Below, one piece after another: positions 1 to 7,481 of a stretch of 54,593 bases of DNA. How positions within the stretch are numbered: position 1 is the first letter of the stretch; the number at the start of each line of letters is the position of its first letter. Under the pieces are notes generated by a model, which worked only from the letters and a program-made list of their open reading frames with translations, had not been told where the DNA came from and did not search any database. The stretch is from Phycisphaerae bacterium. GTDB lineage: Bacteria; Planctomycetota; Phycisphaerae; Sedimentisphaerales; Anaerohalosphaeraceae. Position numbers and translations under genes: made by a program. The DNA is taken from NCBI GenBank assembly GCA_012729675.1, contig JAAYCR010000043.1, positions 1 to 54,593 of the forward strand, in the 5' to 3' direction.

Positions 1-381
1 TCCATTGTATTGCAACGTATCCCTTTTAAAAATCTGGCTTCGGTTGGGGGGTGTTTGAAAAGCATAAATCAGCATCGCCGAAGGCGATTCCCATTATTTT
101 TACCCACAAATTATTCCGAAGAGCCGATTTATTTTTGATCTTTGATTTGTCATTTTCATTTTTGACCTTTTATTTTTGATTTTTCGTCGTTCATTATCGG
201 GCGATCTTTACAGTTAAAAATTATTCCGTTTTTTTCATTTTTTTGCCCCGTTTGTTTGCCCCCCCCTGTTTTGTTTCTTACATTTTCAGTGGTAAGACAA
301 AGCGGCACACAGCAACACGCCGCGAGCGATCTTTAACAATTGAATATCGGCCTGAAACCAGAAGTCAGAAGACAGAAGACT

Positions 382-431
382 GATGGGCTAAAGCCCATCC
401 TACGAACTAAGAACTACGAACTACGAACTAA
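382..431. repeat. GGCTAAAGCC hairpin with CTACGAACTA tract
   Basis: A perfect short hairpin (GATGGGC, loop TAAA, GCCCATC) is followed by reiterated CTACGAACTA/AGAACTACGA units. The same composite (short stem around TAAA, then ACTACGAAC units) recurs at 3105-3152 and 11960-11990. Related CTTTAG-centred hairpins lie at 20065-20130 and 42675-42688. All copies are intergenic or at gene ends, so this is a dispersed extragenic repeat family; its function is unknown. Confidence 0.65.
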
Positions 432-557
432 AAAACAGGTCTGCCGCGGCAGCCAATATGATGGCCGTCCTACCGATCACCCAGCGACGCACGGCGTCGG
501 GGCGAAGAACAAACCGTTCTCTTCGGCCGCAACTCGATTTTCCGCAGGCAGATAACA

Positions 558-637
558 GAAACCACAGATTTCACAGATAACACAGATTAATAAAAGCAAA
601 AAATTAAATCGGTGAAATCTGCGTAATCTGTGGTTTC
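558..637. repeat. ACAGAT-type imperfect palindrome, 80 bp
   Basis: The left arm begins GAAACCACAGATTTCACAGA and the right arm is its imperfect reverse complement ending CTGTGGTTTC. The arms consist of ACAGATT units around an A/T-rich loop. It has the same architecture as the ATGAAG palindromes at 1896-1973, 2420-2496 and 18898-18963. A half-copy (GGTGAAATTTGTGGTTTC) lies over the start region of the prepilin gene at 2518. It could fold as a hairpin in either strand. Confidence 0.7.
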
Positions 638-715
638 AAGTAAAACTCAACACGAAACAGGTTATGTACAAACGATACCGAAAACAGACACACAAGAAAA
701 AGAAAGGGTAGTACA

Positions 716-1210
716 ATGAGAAAGCACAAAGGGTTTACACTGGTAGAAATTCTGATCGTGGTGGTCATCCTGGGCATCCTGGCGGCCATCGTCATCCCTC
801 AGTTCAGCGAGGCCAGCACCGAAGCCAAGCTCAACAGCTCGATGAGCAGCTTGCAGACGCTGCGGTCGCAGATTTCGCTGTACAAAATCCAGCACAATGA
901 CAATCCTCCTTGTCATGGAACATTTGACGAGGCAACATTTATAAGTCAGCTCGAACAATATTCAGACGCTGCTGGAAACACACAAGCAACAAAAGATGCT
1001 ACCCATATTTATGGACCTTATGTCCAGTCGGTTCCCAGAAATCCCTGGAACAATTCGTCTACCATTTCGGACACAGATGCAGAAGATGTCGGCTGGGTTT
1101 ATGATGCTAAAACAGGCAATATCCATCTGGCCGTCAGCGACGTAACCAATACGACTGCAAAGGAAACTCTTGTTGAAAACGGTGCGGCACTTGGTACTAC
1201 TGATGGATAA
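716..1210 (+). CDS. Type II secretion/type IV pilus major pseudopilin (GspG-like)
   Basis: This is a secreted structural pilin or pseudopilin of 164 aa. The N-terminus has a short basic leader (MRKHKG), a canonical prepilin peptidase site G|FTLVE with Glu at +5, and a hydrophobic helix running to about residue 28, followed by PQFSEAS. That is the classic major-pilin pattern. The C-terminal half is a small globular domain with a WVYDAKTGNIHL stretch typical of GspG-like pseudopilins. An AGAAAGGG ribosome binding site precedes the ATG. The gene is followed at once by a strong terminator, so it is probably transcribed at a higher level than the minor pilins downstream, as expected for a major subunit. 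GspG is preferred over PilA, but the two are hard to separate by eye. Confidence 0.88.
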   Translation: MRKHKGFTLVEILIVVVILGILAAIVIPQFSEASTEAKLNSSMSSLQTLRSQISLYKIQHNDNPPCHGTFDEATFISQLEQYSDAAGNTQATKDATHIYGPYVQSVPRNPWNNSSTISDTDAEDVGWVYDAKTGNIHLAVSDVTNTTAKETLVENGAALGTTDG

Positions 1211-1232
1211 TTAAAAGCTGAAATGTCAAAAT

Positions 1233-1274
1233 AAGCCGGCCGGTCCGCACTCACGCGGCCGGTCGGCTTTTTTC
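1233..1274 (+). terminator. Intrinsic terminator after the major pilin gene
   Basis: The stem AAGCCGGCCGG pairs with CCGGTCGGCTT (one G-T wobble) around a short loop that can also pair internally (CCGC/GCGG), and is followed by a run of T. It lies 22 bases after the pilin stop codon and probably separates the major pilin transcript from the minor pilin genes. Confidence 0.85.
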
Positions 1275-1304
1275 TTTGACGATTGGCCTTTCAGGCCGGA
1301 ATGT

Positions 1305-1440
1305 AAAAGCACGAAGCATTAAGCACTAAATCATAAACAAGATCAAAATGAAAAAAAAGGAAATTCAAAACGTTTTGAATTTCTGATTTTTATATTTTGA
1401 ATTTGTTTAGGATTTAGAATTTAAAATTTAGAATTTTCCA
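1305..1440. repeat. AT-rich short direct-repeat tract
   Basis: The spacer contains GCACTAAATC..AACAAGATCAAAATG and then repeated ATTTAGAATTTAAAATTTAG units. The first part recurs in reverse-like context at 20400-20455 (GCACTAAATTCTAAACAAGATC) and near 51350-51395. No gene or terminator is seen in it. Confidence 0.55.
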
Positions 1441-1459
1441 TAAGACAAGGAAAAGAACC

Positions 1460-1885
1460 ATGAGGACCAACCATCGATTTTCGGTGCCTGAAGTCGTGAT
1501 CGTGGCGGCGGTGCTGGGGGTGGTGTCGGTGATGACACTTCCCAAGTTCAGCCAGGCCGGGACGGATGAGCGGCTCAATACGCTGTGCGAAACGCTGCAA
1601 AGCGTCCGCTCGCAGATCACGCTGTACAACCTCCACCACGACGGGCGATGGCCCGCGCAGGTGAATTTTGTCGAGCAGATGACCGGCACAACCAACATTA
1701 ACGGGACGGCCGATCCCCTCGACGGCGCGGTGCTCTTCGGGCCTTATCTGGACTGCGTCCCCGTCAATCCCTTCACCGGCGGCAACTCGATCACCGGCGG
1801 TGACTGGCGGTATGACGAACGAACAGGCCGATTCGCCGCCGACGACGACGGCGTCACCTGCGGCATTCGGCACATAGATTTGTGA
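1460..1885 (+). CDS. Pseudopilin-like protein with atypical cleavage site
   Basis: This 141-aa protein is a paralogue of the GspG-like protein upstream. After the hydrophobic helix both have a PKFSQAG/PQFSEAS motif, then a conserved segment with SVRSQITLY (LRSQISLY upstream), and both end with a YD..TG pattern. The prepilin site is degenerate: HRF(S)VPE has Arg instead of Gly at -1, although Phe +1 and Glu +5 remain. It may therefore not be processed by prepilin peptidase, or it may be inserted in the inner membrane as a non-polymerising subunit. The ribosome binding site is an AAGGAAAAG-like sequence close to the ATG. Surrounding genes place it in the pilus/secretion cluster. Confidence 0.75.
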   Translation: MRTNHRFSVPEVVIVAAVLGVVSVMTLPKFSQAGTDERLNTLCETLQSVRSQITLYNLHHDGRWPAQVNFVEQMTGTTNINGTADPLDGAVLFGPYLDCVPVNPFTGGNSITGGDWRYDERTGRFAADDDGVTCGIRHIDL

Positions 1886-1895
1886 TGCGGCAGTC

Positions 1896-1973
1896 TAACC
1901 ATGAAGCACAGGAAGAACATGAAGAAAAAAAATAATCATTAAACCCTTCATGTCCTTCCGTTCTTCATGGTTA
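1896..1973. repeat. ATGAAG-type imperfect palindrome
   Basis: The left arm starts TAACCATGAAGCACAGGAAG and the right arm is its imperfect reverse complement ending CTTCATGGTTA; the arms are about 36 nt each around an AT-rich loop. Each arm is built of repeated ATGAAG/AGGAAG units. It lies between two prepilin genes, and near-identical elements occur at 2420-2496 and 18898-18963. Confidence 0.75.
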
Positions 1974-2004
1974 AATTGATGTTAGCGATATAACAGGCGA
2001 GACG

Positions 2005-2400
2005 ATGAGACGAGAACGGAGACAATCCGGATTTTCGCTGCTGGAGGCGATGATGGCCTCGGTACTGCTGGCCGCCGCGACGGCCGGGGTGCTCTTGCCC
2101 ATCGTCGCCGCCGCTAATGCGCAGACCGACGCCCAGCGCCGCGTCATCGCCACACGCTTTGCCGCCGACGTTATCGAGCAAATGGAGGCAATGGAGGCCG
2201 GGGCCCTATCCAGCCCTGACCATTATACCCAGTCGGCGGCGAATCTGGCTTATACAGACCCCGTCTATCAGGGTTTAAGCGTTACGATTACAACCGAAGA
2301 TGTCGATGTCGAGGGAATCTCGCTGATCTTATTGACCGTTGAGGCCTTTGACAACAACCGCCCTATGACGACACTCAAAACGCTGCTGGGCGCGAAATGA
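2005..2400 (+). CDS. Minor pseudopilin (GspI/PilV-like)
   Basis: This 131-aa prepilin has a basic leader (MRRERRQSG), a canonical G|FSLLE site with Glu +5 and a 20-residue hydrophobic helix rich in Ala and Leu. FSLLEAMMASVLL followed by a helix with repeated Ala and a later RFAADVIEQMEAM segment fits the GspI family, in which the N-terminal helix is followed by AxxLAxxxxE-like sequence. It is short, as GspI proteins are. In secretion pseudopili GspI belongs to the tip complex with GspJ and GspK, and candidates for both follow directly. Palindromic repeats flank the gene on both sides. Confidence 0.75.
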   Translation: MRRERRQSGFSLLEAMMASVLLAAATAGVLLPIVAAANAQTDAQRRVIATRFAADVIEQMEAMEAGALSSPDHYTQSAANLAYTDPVYQGLSVTITTEDVDVEGISLILLTVEAFDNNRPMTTLKTLLGAK

Positions 2401-2419
2401 TCGGATATGTAATGATATT

Positions 2420-2496
2420 AAACCATGAAGTACAGGAAGAGCATGAAGATAATAATTGATATAAAATCTTCATGTGCTTCATGACCTTCATGGTAA
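2420..2496. repeat. ATGAAG-type imperfect palindrome
   Basis: This is a second copy of the 1896-1973 element. The left arm (AACCATGAAGTACAGGAAGA...) and right arm (..CTTCATGACCTTCATGGTAA) are inverted copies of repeated ATGAAG units. It separates the GspI-like gene from the next prepilin-like gene. Confidence 0.75.
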
Positions 2497-2517
2497 ATTT
2501 TACTGTTAATAGAGTTG

Positions 2518-2985
2518 GTGAAATTTGTGGTTTCTAAACGTAAACAACAGGGTATCGCACTGGCTGACCTGCTGATCGGGCTGATGATCGGGTCGATTGT
2601 GCTGGCGGCGGCGGCGACGATGGCGGATGCGATGAGCCACGGCAAACGCGCTACCGAGCAGATGGCCCGCTCGTCCAACTATCTGGCACAGGTGCATATC
2701 CGACTGGGCGACCTTGTGATGCGGGCCGAAAGCGTTGCCCCCCGCGACGGCGGCGGCGTGCTGCTGACCTATGCCGATGGACGGATGGCCGAGCTGTATT
2801 CGGATAACGAAAACCGTATTGTAATCGCCGAAAACGGTGAAATCGCCTCCTTTTTGTCCGACCCTGCCCAGACGGCCGTCAGTATTACAGCGATTGACCT
2901 TCATCGCGCGGCCATAACGTTCGATATAGAAGGCACCGCTTATACGATGACGGCCACCCGGCGAGGCGGCATCAAAGAAAATTAA
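2518..2985 (+). CDS. Minor pseudopilin-like protein (possible GspJ)
   Basis: The protein is about 155 aa. A Lys/Arg/Gln-rich leader ends in QQG, followed by IALADLLIGLMIGSIVL, a hydrophobic helix of about 20 residues. The site is G|I with Asp rather than Glu at +5, so it is a weak but plausible prepilin. Position between GspI-like and GspK-like genes suggests a GspJ-type subunit; sequence alone does not prove it. No ATG start is available. I choose GTG at 2518; TTG at 2515 and GTG at 2527 are alternatives, and there is no good ribosome binding site. The start region coincides with a half-copy of the ACAGAT palindrome (GGTGAAATTTGTGGTTTC), so repeat DNA may have replaced the original start. 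Confidence 0.6.
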   Translation: MKFVVSKRKQQGIALADLLIGLMIGSIVLAAAATMADAMSHGKRATEQMARSSNYLAQVHIRLGDLVMRAESVAPRDGGGVLLTYADGRMAELYSDNENRIVIAENGEIASFLSDPAQTAVSITAIDLHRAAITFDIEGTAYTMTATRRGGIKEN

Positions 2986-3015
2986 AGATCAAAGATCAAA
3001 AATTAAAGATGTGGA
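2984..3015. repeat. AAAGATC direct-repeat tract
   Basis: The spacer after the GspJ-like gene begins with the units AAAGATCAAAGATCAAAAATTAAAGAT, and further on (3041-3075) ATGTTAAATGTCAAATG units follow. The second tract lies inside the probable leader-coding part of the next gene. It is the same style of short-period repeat seen at 9262-9315 and 11885-11925. Confidence 0.5.
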
Positions 3016-3042
3016 TTCGGCCTTTGGCCGAGACTGAAAATA

Positions 3043-3594
3043 ATGTTAAATGTTAAATGTCAAATGTTAAATGTTCGAGATACACGCTTTGGTGTATTGT
3101 GCGTTAACAGGCTAAAGCCTGAACTACGAACTAAGAACTACGCACTAAGAACTCATCGACGACGGGGGATGGCGCTGCTGACGGTGCTGTTTATTGTCGC
3201 GGCGGTGATGACGGTGTCGCTGGGGATATTGTACCGGGCGGACCTGGCCGCGGCCGGCGGGCACAACTACGCCCTGCGGACACAGGCCGACTATATCGCC
3301 TGGGCCGGGCTGGAACACGCCCGCGCATTGATTGTGGTCGATCCGGACAACCCCGATACCGATGCGACGTTTGCACTGGAGGACGAAGCTCAATTCTTTT
3401 ACATCCTGCCGTCGATAGCCGACCCCAACAAAACCGACCCGTCCCTATGGCAATACGAAGTCGCCTGCGAAGTCTATTACATCAAAAGCTCCATCACACA
3501 GCCTTACAGTAAGCTGACCGCCTCCGTCCTGTACGATCCCAACGAGCTGAACACTCCCCGCACCCGCTTGACGCATATTCGTCGTACACAATAG
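3043..3594 (+). CDS. Minor pseudopilin (GspK-like), leader encoded by repeat DNA
   Basis: The core reads RRRG|MALLTVLFIVAAV, then a hydrophobic helix, LYRADLAAAG and a segment on tip-subunit lines (WAGLEHARAL). GspK proteins have the pattern RG(V/M)ALL and lack Glu +5, as here (Thr). The ATG at 3169 falls exactly at the +1 residue, so starting there would remove the leader peptide. An upstream start is therefore needed: ATG 3043 or 3064, or TTG 3097. The leader is then translated from the short-repeat tract and a GGCTAAAGCC/CTACGAACTA repeat. No clear ribosome binding site precedes any candidate. At about 140 residues after the site it is shorter than well-studied GspK proteins. Confidence 0.6.
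   Translation: MLNVKCQMLNVRDTRFGVLCVNRLKPELRTKNYALRTHRRRGMALLTVLFIVAAVMTVSLGILYRADLAAAGGHNYALRTQADYIAWAGLEHARALIVVDPDNPDTDATFALEDEAQFFYILPSIADPNKTDPSLWQYEVACEVYYIKSSITQPYSKLTASVLYDPNELNTPRTRLTHIRRTQ
3105..3152. repeat. GGCTAAAGCC hairpin and CTACGAACTA tract inside the GspK-like leader
   Basis: CAGGCTAAAGCCTG is followed by AACTACGAACTAAGAACTAC units, the same composite as at 382-431. In frame it would encode RLKPELRTKNYALRT, giving a basic leader to the prepilin. Confidence 0.6.
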
Positions 3595-3927
3595 CGTCCC
3601 ATAATCTTCGACCCGCAAACATCTATACCCCTGTTTTCTACTTCCCTTTGATTACGTATTGAAGCGTCCCTGCCCTGATTTATTTTGTATGTTTTAAGTG
3701 CATGGCCCATCTTGTGGGCAAAACCGCATTGGCAACACTGATAATCGCTGTCTGCACAACACAGGGTGACGACACAATCGAACGGCCAATGCCGTTAATT
3801 ATGCAGCAAGGCGGATTCGGGCAGCGTTGAGCCTTGCCCGCGAGATGAATTCGAAAGACGCCGATTAAGCAGCCCCGGCCAAATGACGAAATGATGGCCG
3901 GACTGTTATGAACTGAAAGGCGATGGT
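3595..3927. other. 333-bp spacer with several potential RNA hairpins
   Basis: No protein gene is seen. On the plus strand there are GGCCCA/TGGGC, AACGGC-CAAT-GCCGTT and CGGGCA/TGCCCG inverted repeats between about 3700 and 3840. These could form a structured leader for the GspH-like gene that starts at 3928. I compared it by eye with c-di-GMP riboswitch consensus features and saw no convincing match. Confidence 0.4.
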
Positions 3928-4479
3928 ATGGTTGAACCGAAACAGAGAACACTGAACGGACATACGGCGGCGTTTACGCTGATTGAGATCATCGTCGTTG
4001 TAGTGATTCTGGCCGTTGCGGCCCTCATCGCGGTGCCGATGATGTCCAGCGCCGCCGATATCCAGGTGCGCAGCGCCGCCAATCGACTGGCGGCCGATCT
4101 GGAATACGCCAAGAACATGGCTATCACACACCAAAAGCCCTATACGGTCATTTTTGACAACAGCGCGACGAATTCAAACGGTTATGAAATCCAGAACAGT
4201 GACGGCATCATCACACACCCCGTCAGCCAACAGGAGTATGACATCCGATTTTCCGCCGAGCGCAGTATCTCACGGGTGCGCATCTCCACGACCGGCGTTG
4301 CGATTGACCCCGATGATAATACAAATGCTGTTACCTTCGATTATCTGGGAACGCCGCACAGCGGCCTGACGACGGGGACGCCCCTCAACAGCGGGCAGAT
4401 TACGCTGCGGGATTCGGCGGCGAGTTTTTCGCTGATGGTCAACATTGAACCCATGACGGGATATGTAACGATTGAATAG
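3928..4479 (+). CDS. Minor pseudopilin (GspH-like)
   Basis: This 183-aa prepilin-like protein has the motif AFTLIEIIVVVVILAVAAL, Glu at +5 and Ala rather than Gly at -1, which many prepilin peptidases tolerate. The hydrophobic helix is followed by VPMMSSAADIQVRSAANRLAADLEYAKNMAI, which is strongly GspH/FimT-like (AANRLaaDLeyAR..A), and then KPYTVIFD, another GspH family signature. The C-terminal half is an expected beta domain. An AAAGGCG sequence precedes the ATG. It sits directly before the PilM gene and completes a G-I-J-K-H pseudopilin set. Confidence 0.85.
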   Translation: MVEPKQRTLNGHTAAFTLIEIIVVVVILAVAALIAVPMMSSAADIQVRSAANRLAADLEYAKNMAITHQKPYTVIFDNSATNSNGYEIQNSDGIITHPVSQQEYDIRFSAERSISRVRISTTGVAIDPDDNTNAVTFDYLGTPHSGLTTGTPLNSGQITLRDSAASFSLMVNIEPMTGYVTIE

Positions 4480-4505
4480 CCTTTACTTGAGGCAGGATAT
4501 ACGGA

Positions 4506-5636
4506 ATGCTTGATTTTTTGTTCCAACAGGACACGCGCCCCATCGGGCTGGATATCGGTCATACGATGATCAAGATGATCCAGCTCAGTCGTCAGGGCGA
4601 GAGCTGGCGCGTCGATGCCGCCGAGGAAGCCGATCTGGATCCGCATCTGGAGCCGGGGTCGGACGCTTGGCGCACCGCGGTCATTGAGGCGCTGCGCGGC
4701 GGTCTGCATCGCGGAAGCTTTGCCGGACGCCAGGTCGTCTCGTGTCTGCCCGGCGACGTCCTTAAGATCAAGAGCCTGCGTCTGGACACCGCCGACCCTG
4801 ACCAAATTGAGGAGATCATTTTCAGCGATGTGGCCCCGCGATTCGGGCTGGATGCGACGCTCGATGAGATTCGCTATCACATCGCCGGGACGGTTTATCA
4901 GGGGGACGACATCAAAAACGAAGTCATCTTTTTCGGGATCGACCGCGATCAACTGGCCGCTCATATCGATTTGCTTGAGCAGTCCGGGCTGGAACCGGTG
5001 GCGATTGAGACTGTTCCGGGTGCGTTGTTCCGCAGTTTTCAGGCGACGCTTCGCCGCCGCGAGGATCAGGACGTGGTCAGCGTGTTTGTCGATCTCGGCT
5101 CAAAATACACCACTGTGATTATCGGACGCGGCCAGGAAATGGCCTTTATAAAGCAAATTCCCCTGGCCGGGCGGCAGTTCAGCGAACAGGTGGCCTCGCG
5201 GCTGGGCATCTCGCTGGAAGAGGCGATGCGGCTTCGCACCCGCCTGCACGGCGCCGAGGCCGAAGGCATCGAGCCGGAAACGGCCCAGGCGGTACGCGAT
5301 GCGATGACGACGGTGGTCGATGAACTGGCGCACGAGATTTCGCTGTGCTTTAAATATTACGCCGTGACGTTTCGCGGGCGTCGGCCCAGCGAGGCGGTGT
5401 TCGCCGGCGGCGAGGCCTACGAGCCGGCGCTGATGGAGGCCCTCAAGCGTCATCTGGGCGTCGAAATTCGGATCGCCGAACCGCTGCGGGGGTTTGATCT
5501 GGCCCGTGCGGGATTTGACCGGCGGCATAATCCTCAATTGTGTGAATGGACCATCGCGGTCGGGCTGGCGCTGAAGGGCTTTGAACACATGTCCCCCTTC
5601 CAGCCGGAATCGCAAATAAGCGGAAGTGTCGAATGA
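4506..5636 (+). CDS. pilM: Pilus assembly actin-like ATPase PilM
   Basis: PilM is a cytoplasmic actin-like protein of the inner-membrane platform that binds the N-terminus of PilN. The 376-aa sequence begins with the phosphate-1 loop PIGLDIGHTMIKMIQL, and later has VFVDLGSKYTTVIIGRG (phosphate-2 region) and VFAGGEAY (adenosine-binding loop). These are the three nucleotide-contact segments of the actin fold in the usual order. Length is normal for PilM. Its stop overlaps the next ATG by 4 bases (ATGA), indicating translational coupling to PilN. GspL carries this domain in type II systems fused to a membrane segment; here it is a separate protein, as in type IV pili. Confidence 0.88.
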   Translation: MLDFLFQQDTRPIGLDIGHTMIKMIQLSRQGESWRVDAAEEADLDPHLEPGSDAWRTAVIEALRGGLHRGSFAGRQVVSCLPGDVLKIKSLRLDTADPDQIEEIIFSDVAPRFGLDATLDEIRYHIAGTVYQGDDIKNEVIFFGIDRDQLAAHIDLLEQSGLEPVAIETVPGALFRSFQATLRRREDQDVVSVFVDLGSKYTTVIIGRGQEMAFIKQIPLAGRQFSEQVASRLGISLEEAMRLRTRLHGAEAEGIEPETAQAVRDAMTTVVDELAHEISLCFKYYAVTFRGRRPSEAVFAGGEAYEPALMEALKRHLGVEIRIAEPLRGFDLARAGFDRRHNPQLCEWTIAVGLALKGFEHMSPFQPESQISGSVE

Positions 5637-6292
5637 AAGAGCTTGACTTTATACCGGATTGGTATCGCGCCGATCGCCAGCGCAAGCGGCGACGCCATCG
5701 CCACTGCGTCCTGTTTGGGCTGGTCGCGGCGCTGATGGCGGCGTGGAGCTTTATCGTCGGCCAATCCGTCAGCGGCCTGTCCGCGGAAACGCAGGCGATT
5801 GAGATAACCCTTGAAAAGGGACGTCAGGCCGTTCAGGATGCGCTGGCAATGGAACAGGAAATTGCGGCGCTCGACCGGCTGGCCCGGATTCTTGAGGCGC
5901 TGACGCCGCGTACGACGCTCAGCGCGATACTGGGCGAATTGTCGCAGTGTGTCGAGGAACAGATTGTGTTTAGCCAGGTGGCACTGACGCAGGAACCCAT
6001 TTCCGACGATACGGGCAAAATGGCATCCTCGCCGGGCGGCCTGGTCCGTCTGGGGGCGACCAAACCCGCCGAGGCGTCATCGCTGCCCGACGCCCCCCAG
6101 CGCACGCGTGTCACGCTGATCGGGATCGCCGCCGGCGGCGCCGAGGTGGCGCAGTTGATCAACCGGCTTGAAACAAGCCACTATTTTGACCGCGTTTCGC
6201 CCGTGTATTCGCGGGCCAAAAAAGTCGGGGCTAAAGAGGTCACCGAGTTTGAAATTACCTGTACGATAGCGGATTATCAGGTGAAAAGGTAA
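5633..6292 (+). CDS. pilN: Pilus assembly inner-membrane protein PilN
   Basis: The 219-aa protein starts MKELDFIPDWYRADRQRK, matching the conserved 'NLLP..yr..r' N-terminal peptide of PilN that docks into PilM. One membrane segment (about residues 25-43) follows, then a periplasmic coiled-coil (about 45-80) and a small ferredoxin-like domain. The segment RVTLIGIAAGGAEVAQLINRL is the typical PilN domain core. It overlaps pilM by 4 bases and is followed 3 bases later by the PilO-like gene, so PilM-N-O are made as one set. Confidence 0.82.
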   Translation: MKELDFIPDWYRADRQRKRRRHRHCVLFGLVAALMAAWSFIVGQSVSGLSAETQAIEITLEKGRQAVQDALAMEQEIAALDRLARILEALTPRTTLSAILGELSQCVEEQIVFSQVALTQEPISDDTGKMASSPGGLVRLGATKPAEASSLPDAPQRTRVTLIGIAAGGAEVAQLINRLETSHYFDRVSPVYSRAKKVGAKEVTEFEITCTIADYQVKR

Positions 6293-6295
6293 ACG

Positions 6296-6838
6296 ATGCG
6301 ACGTTTTGACAAACAAGAAACGGTTCTGTTGGCCGGCGTGCTGTTGTTGGCTGCGCTGCTGGGGGTGTTTCGATACCTCCCCCTGCTGCGGCAGCGGCAG
6401 GCGCTGGATCAAACCATCGAACAGAACCGCCAGACGCTCGAGCAGATTCAGACCCAGAGCGCTCGGCTGGACGAACTGACCGCTCAGCTTACGCACAAGC
6501 AGGCACAGGCGGCGACATTCGATGCCCGGATTCCGACCGGCAGAAGTTTTGCCGATCTGTGGCGGCAGATTGCCGACCTGATGAACCAGTGCAATCTGAC
6601 TGATCAGCTTGTCCAGCCCGGCCGCGCGGTCGAGACCGACCATCTGGGAACGATCCCCCTGACGCTGTCGTGCAGCGGAACCATGCAGGACTTGTATGCC
6701 TTTTTACAAACAATCGAGCAGTGGGATCGGCTGATACGGTTTGACAAAATCGAGCTGACCAATGACAGCGCGTTCGGCGGCGGCGTCAAACTCAGCGGCA
6801 CGGCACAGCTTTATTATCAGCCAGACCCCAAAGGATAA
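6296..6838 (+). CDS. pilO: Pilus assembly protein PilO/GspM-like
   Basis: The 180-aa protein has a short cytoplasmic N-terminus, one membrane helix (about residues 11-27), a periplasmic coiled-coil rich in Gln and Leu (about 35-75) and a C-terminal domain with LTLSCSGTMQDLYAFLQTIEQWDRLIRFDKIEL. That last piece matches the PilO consensus (G.y..l..Fl..le...r......i.l). PilO forms heterodimers with PilN. Gene order and a spacing of 3 bases agree with that role. Confidence 0.82.
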   Translation: MRRFDKQETVLLAGVLLLAALLGVFRYLPLLRQRQALDQTIEQNRQTLEQIQTQSARLDELTAQLTHKQAQAATFDARIPTGRSFADLWRQIADLMNQCNLTDQLVQPGRAVETDHLGTIPLTLSCSGTMQDLYAFLQTIEQWDRLIRFDKIELTNDSAFGGGVKLSGTAQLYYQPDPKG

Positions 6839-6847
6839 TAAGAAACA

Positions 6848-7462
6848 ATGACACGTTTAGCGTACAACAAAAACAGACCGCCGGCGGCAGGCCGTTCCCT
6901 GCAGTCGCTCAGTCCCAAGACCATCGCCGCGATTGCCTTGATGGCGGTGATGGGGCTGCTCTGGCTGCGCGTCCTGACCAACGGGAAAACCGGACCTTCG
7001 GCCGCACAGGCGTCACAGACCACCGATCACGCCCCCGCCCAAACCGCGGCCCCGCTGAAGATCACGCCGGTTGTGTTGCCCGTCATTGCCGGCCGGCATG
7101 ACACCCTAAAAAGCGACTTCTTTTCGCTGGATAACTGGGGCGAATTCAACCAGACGACCGCCGCGCGGCAAACACCCTCCGACCTTTCGGAGCAGGAGCG
7201 GCTGGCGCTTCGGCACAAGACGTTCATCGAAGGGCTGTCCAAAACGCTGAATCTGGATGCAATCCTGCACGGCACGGACGGGGCGCCCGCACGCGCCTGC
7301 ATCAATGGCAACGTACTCACACAGGGACAAACCCTGACGGTAAAAAATAATACAGAAACATTCGAAGTAACGGTATCGGAAATTGGTGAATATCAGGTTG
7401 TGTTGACCTGGAACGAATGGAATGCAGTACTGAACATGACGCAGCCCGAACGCGTCGATTAA
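6848..7462 (+). CDS. Single-pass inner-membrane protein, PilP/GspC-like position
   Basis: The 204-aa protein has one membrane helix at about residues 25-43 (IAAIALMAVMGLLWLRVL), a low-complexity periplasmic linker (60-115) and a small C-terminal domain with INGNVLTQGQTLTV and later VVLTWN. A terminal beta domain that defines a setting and then ends in a 'v.L...' strand resembles the HR domain of GspC or the PilP beta domain that touches the secretin, but no decisive motif is present. It is placed exactly between PilO and the secretin, where PilP is encoded in type IV pilus operons. The functional name is therefore from context. Confidence 0.55.
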   Translation: MTRLAYNKNRPPAAGRSLQSLSPKTIAAIALMAVMGLLWLRVLTNGKTGPSAAQASQTTDHAPAQTAAPLKITPVVLPVIAGRHDTLKSDFFSLDNWGEFNQTTAARQTPSDLSEQERLALRHKTFIEGLSKTLNLDAILHGTDGAPARACINGNVLTQGQTLTVKNNTETFEVTVSEIGEYQVVLTWNEWNAVLNMTQPERVD

Positions 7463-7481
7463 CTTGAAAGGATGGTGTCTT

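Larger units (their letters stand above)
1..715. other. Gene-poor left flank with short repeats
   Basis: I see no convincing gene here. Positions 120-190 are a T-rich tract of short irregular direct repeats (TTTTTGATTT-like units). Positions 357-436 hold an AGAAGACAGAAG-type tract, a GATGGGC-TAAA-GCCCATC hairpin and repeated CTACGAACTA units. An open frame at 340-555 runs through these repeats and has no ribosome binding site or recognisable protein features. The spacer just upstream of 716 carries the AGAAAGGG-type ribosome binding site of the first pilin gene. Confidence 0.7.

Noticed and set aside
340-555. 71-aa open frame on the plus strand
   Set aside because: It is made of repeat tracts (AGAAGACAGAAG, CTACGAACTA) and has no ribosome binding site or protein-like composition.
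3595-3927. c-di-GMP (GEMM) riboswitch
   Set aside because: A GGCAAAACC-like stretch is there, but the rest of the conserved core and paired elements could not be matched.
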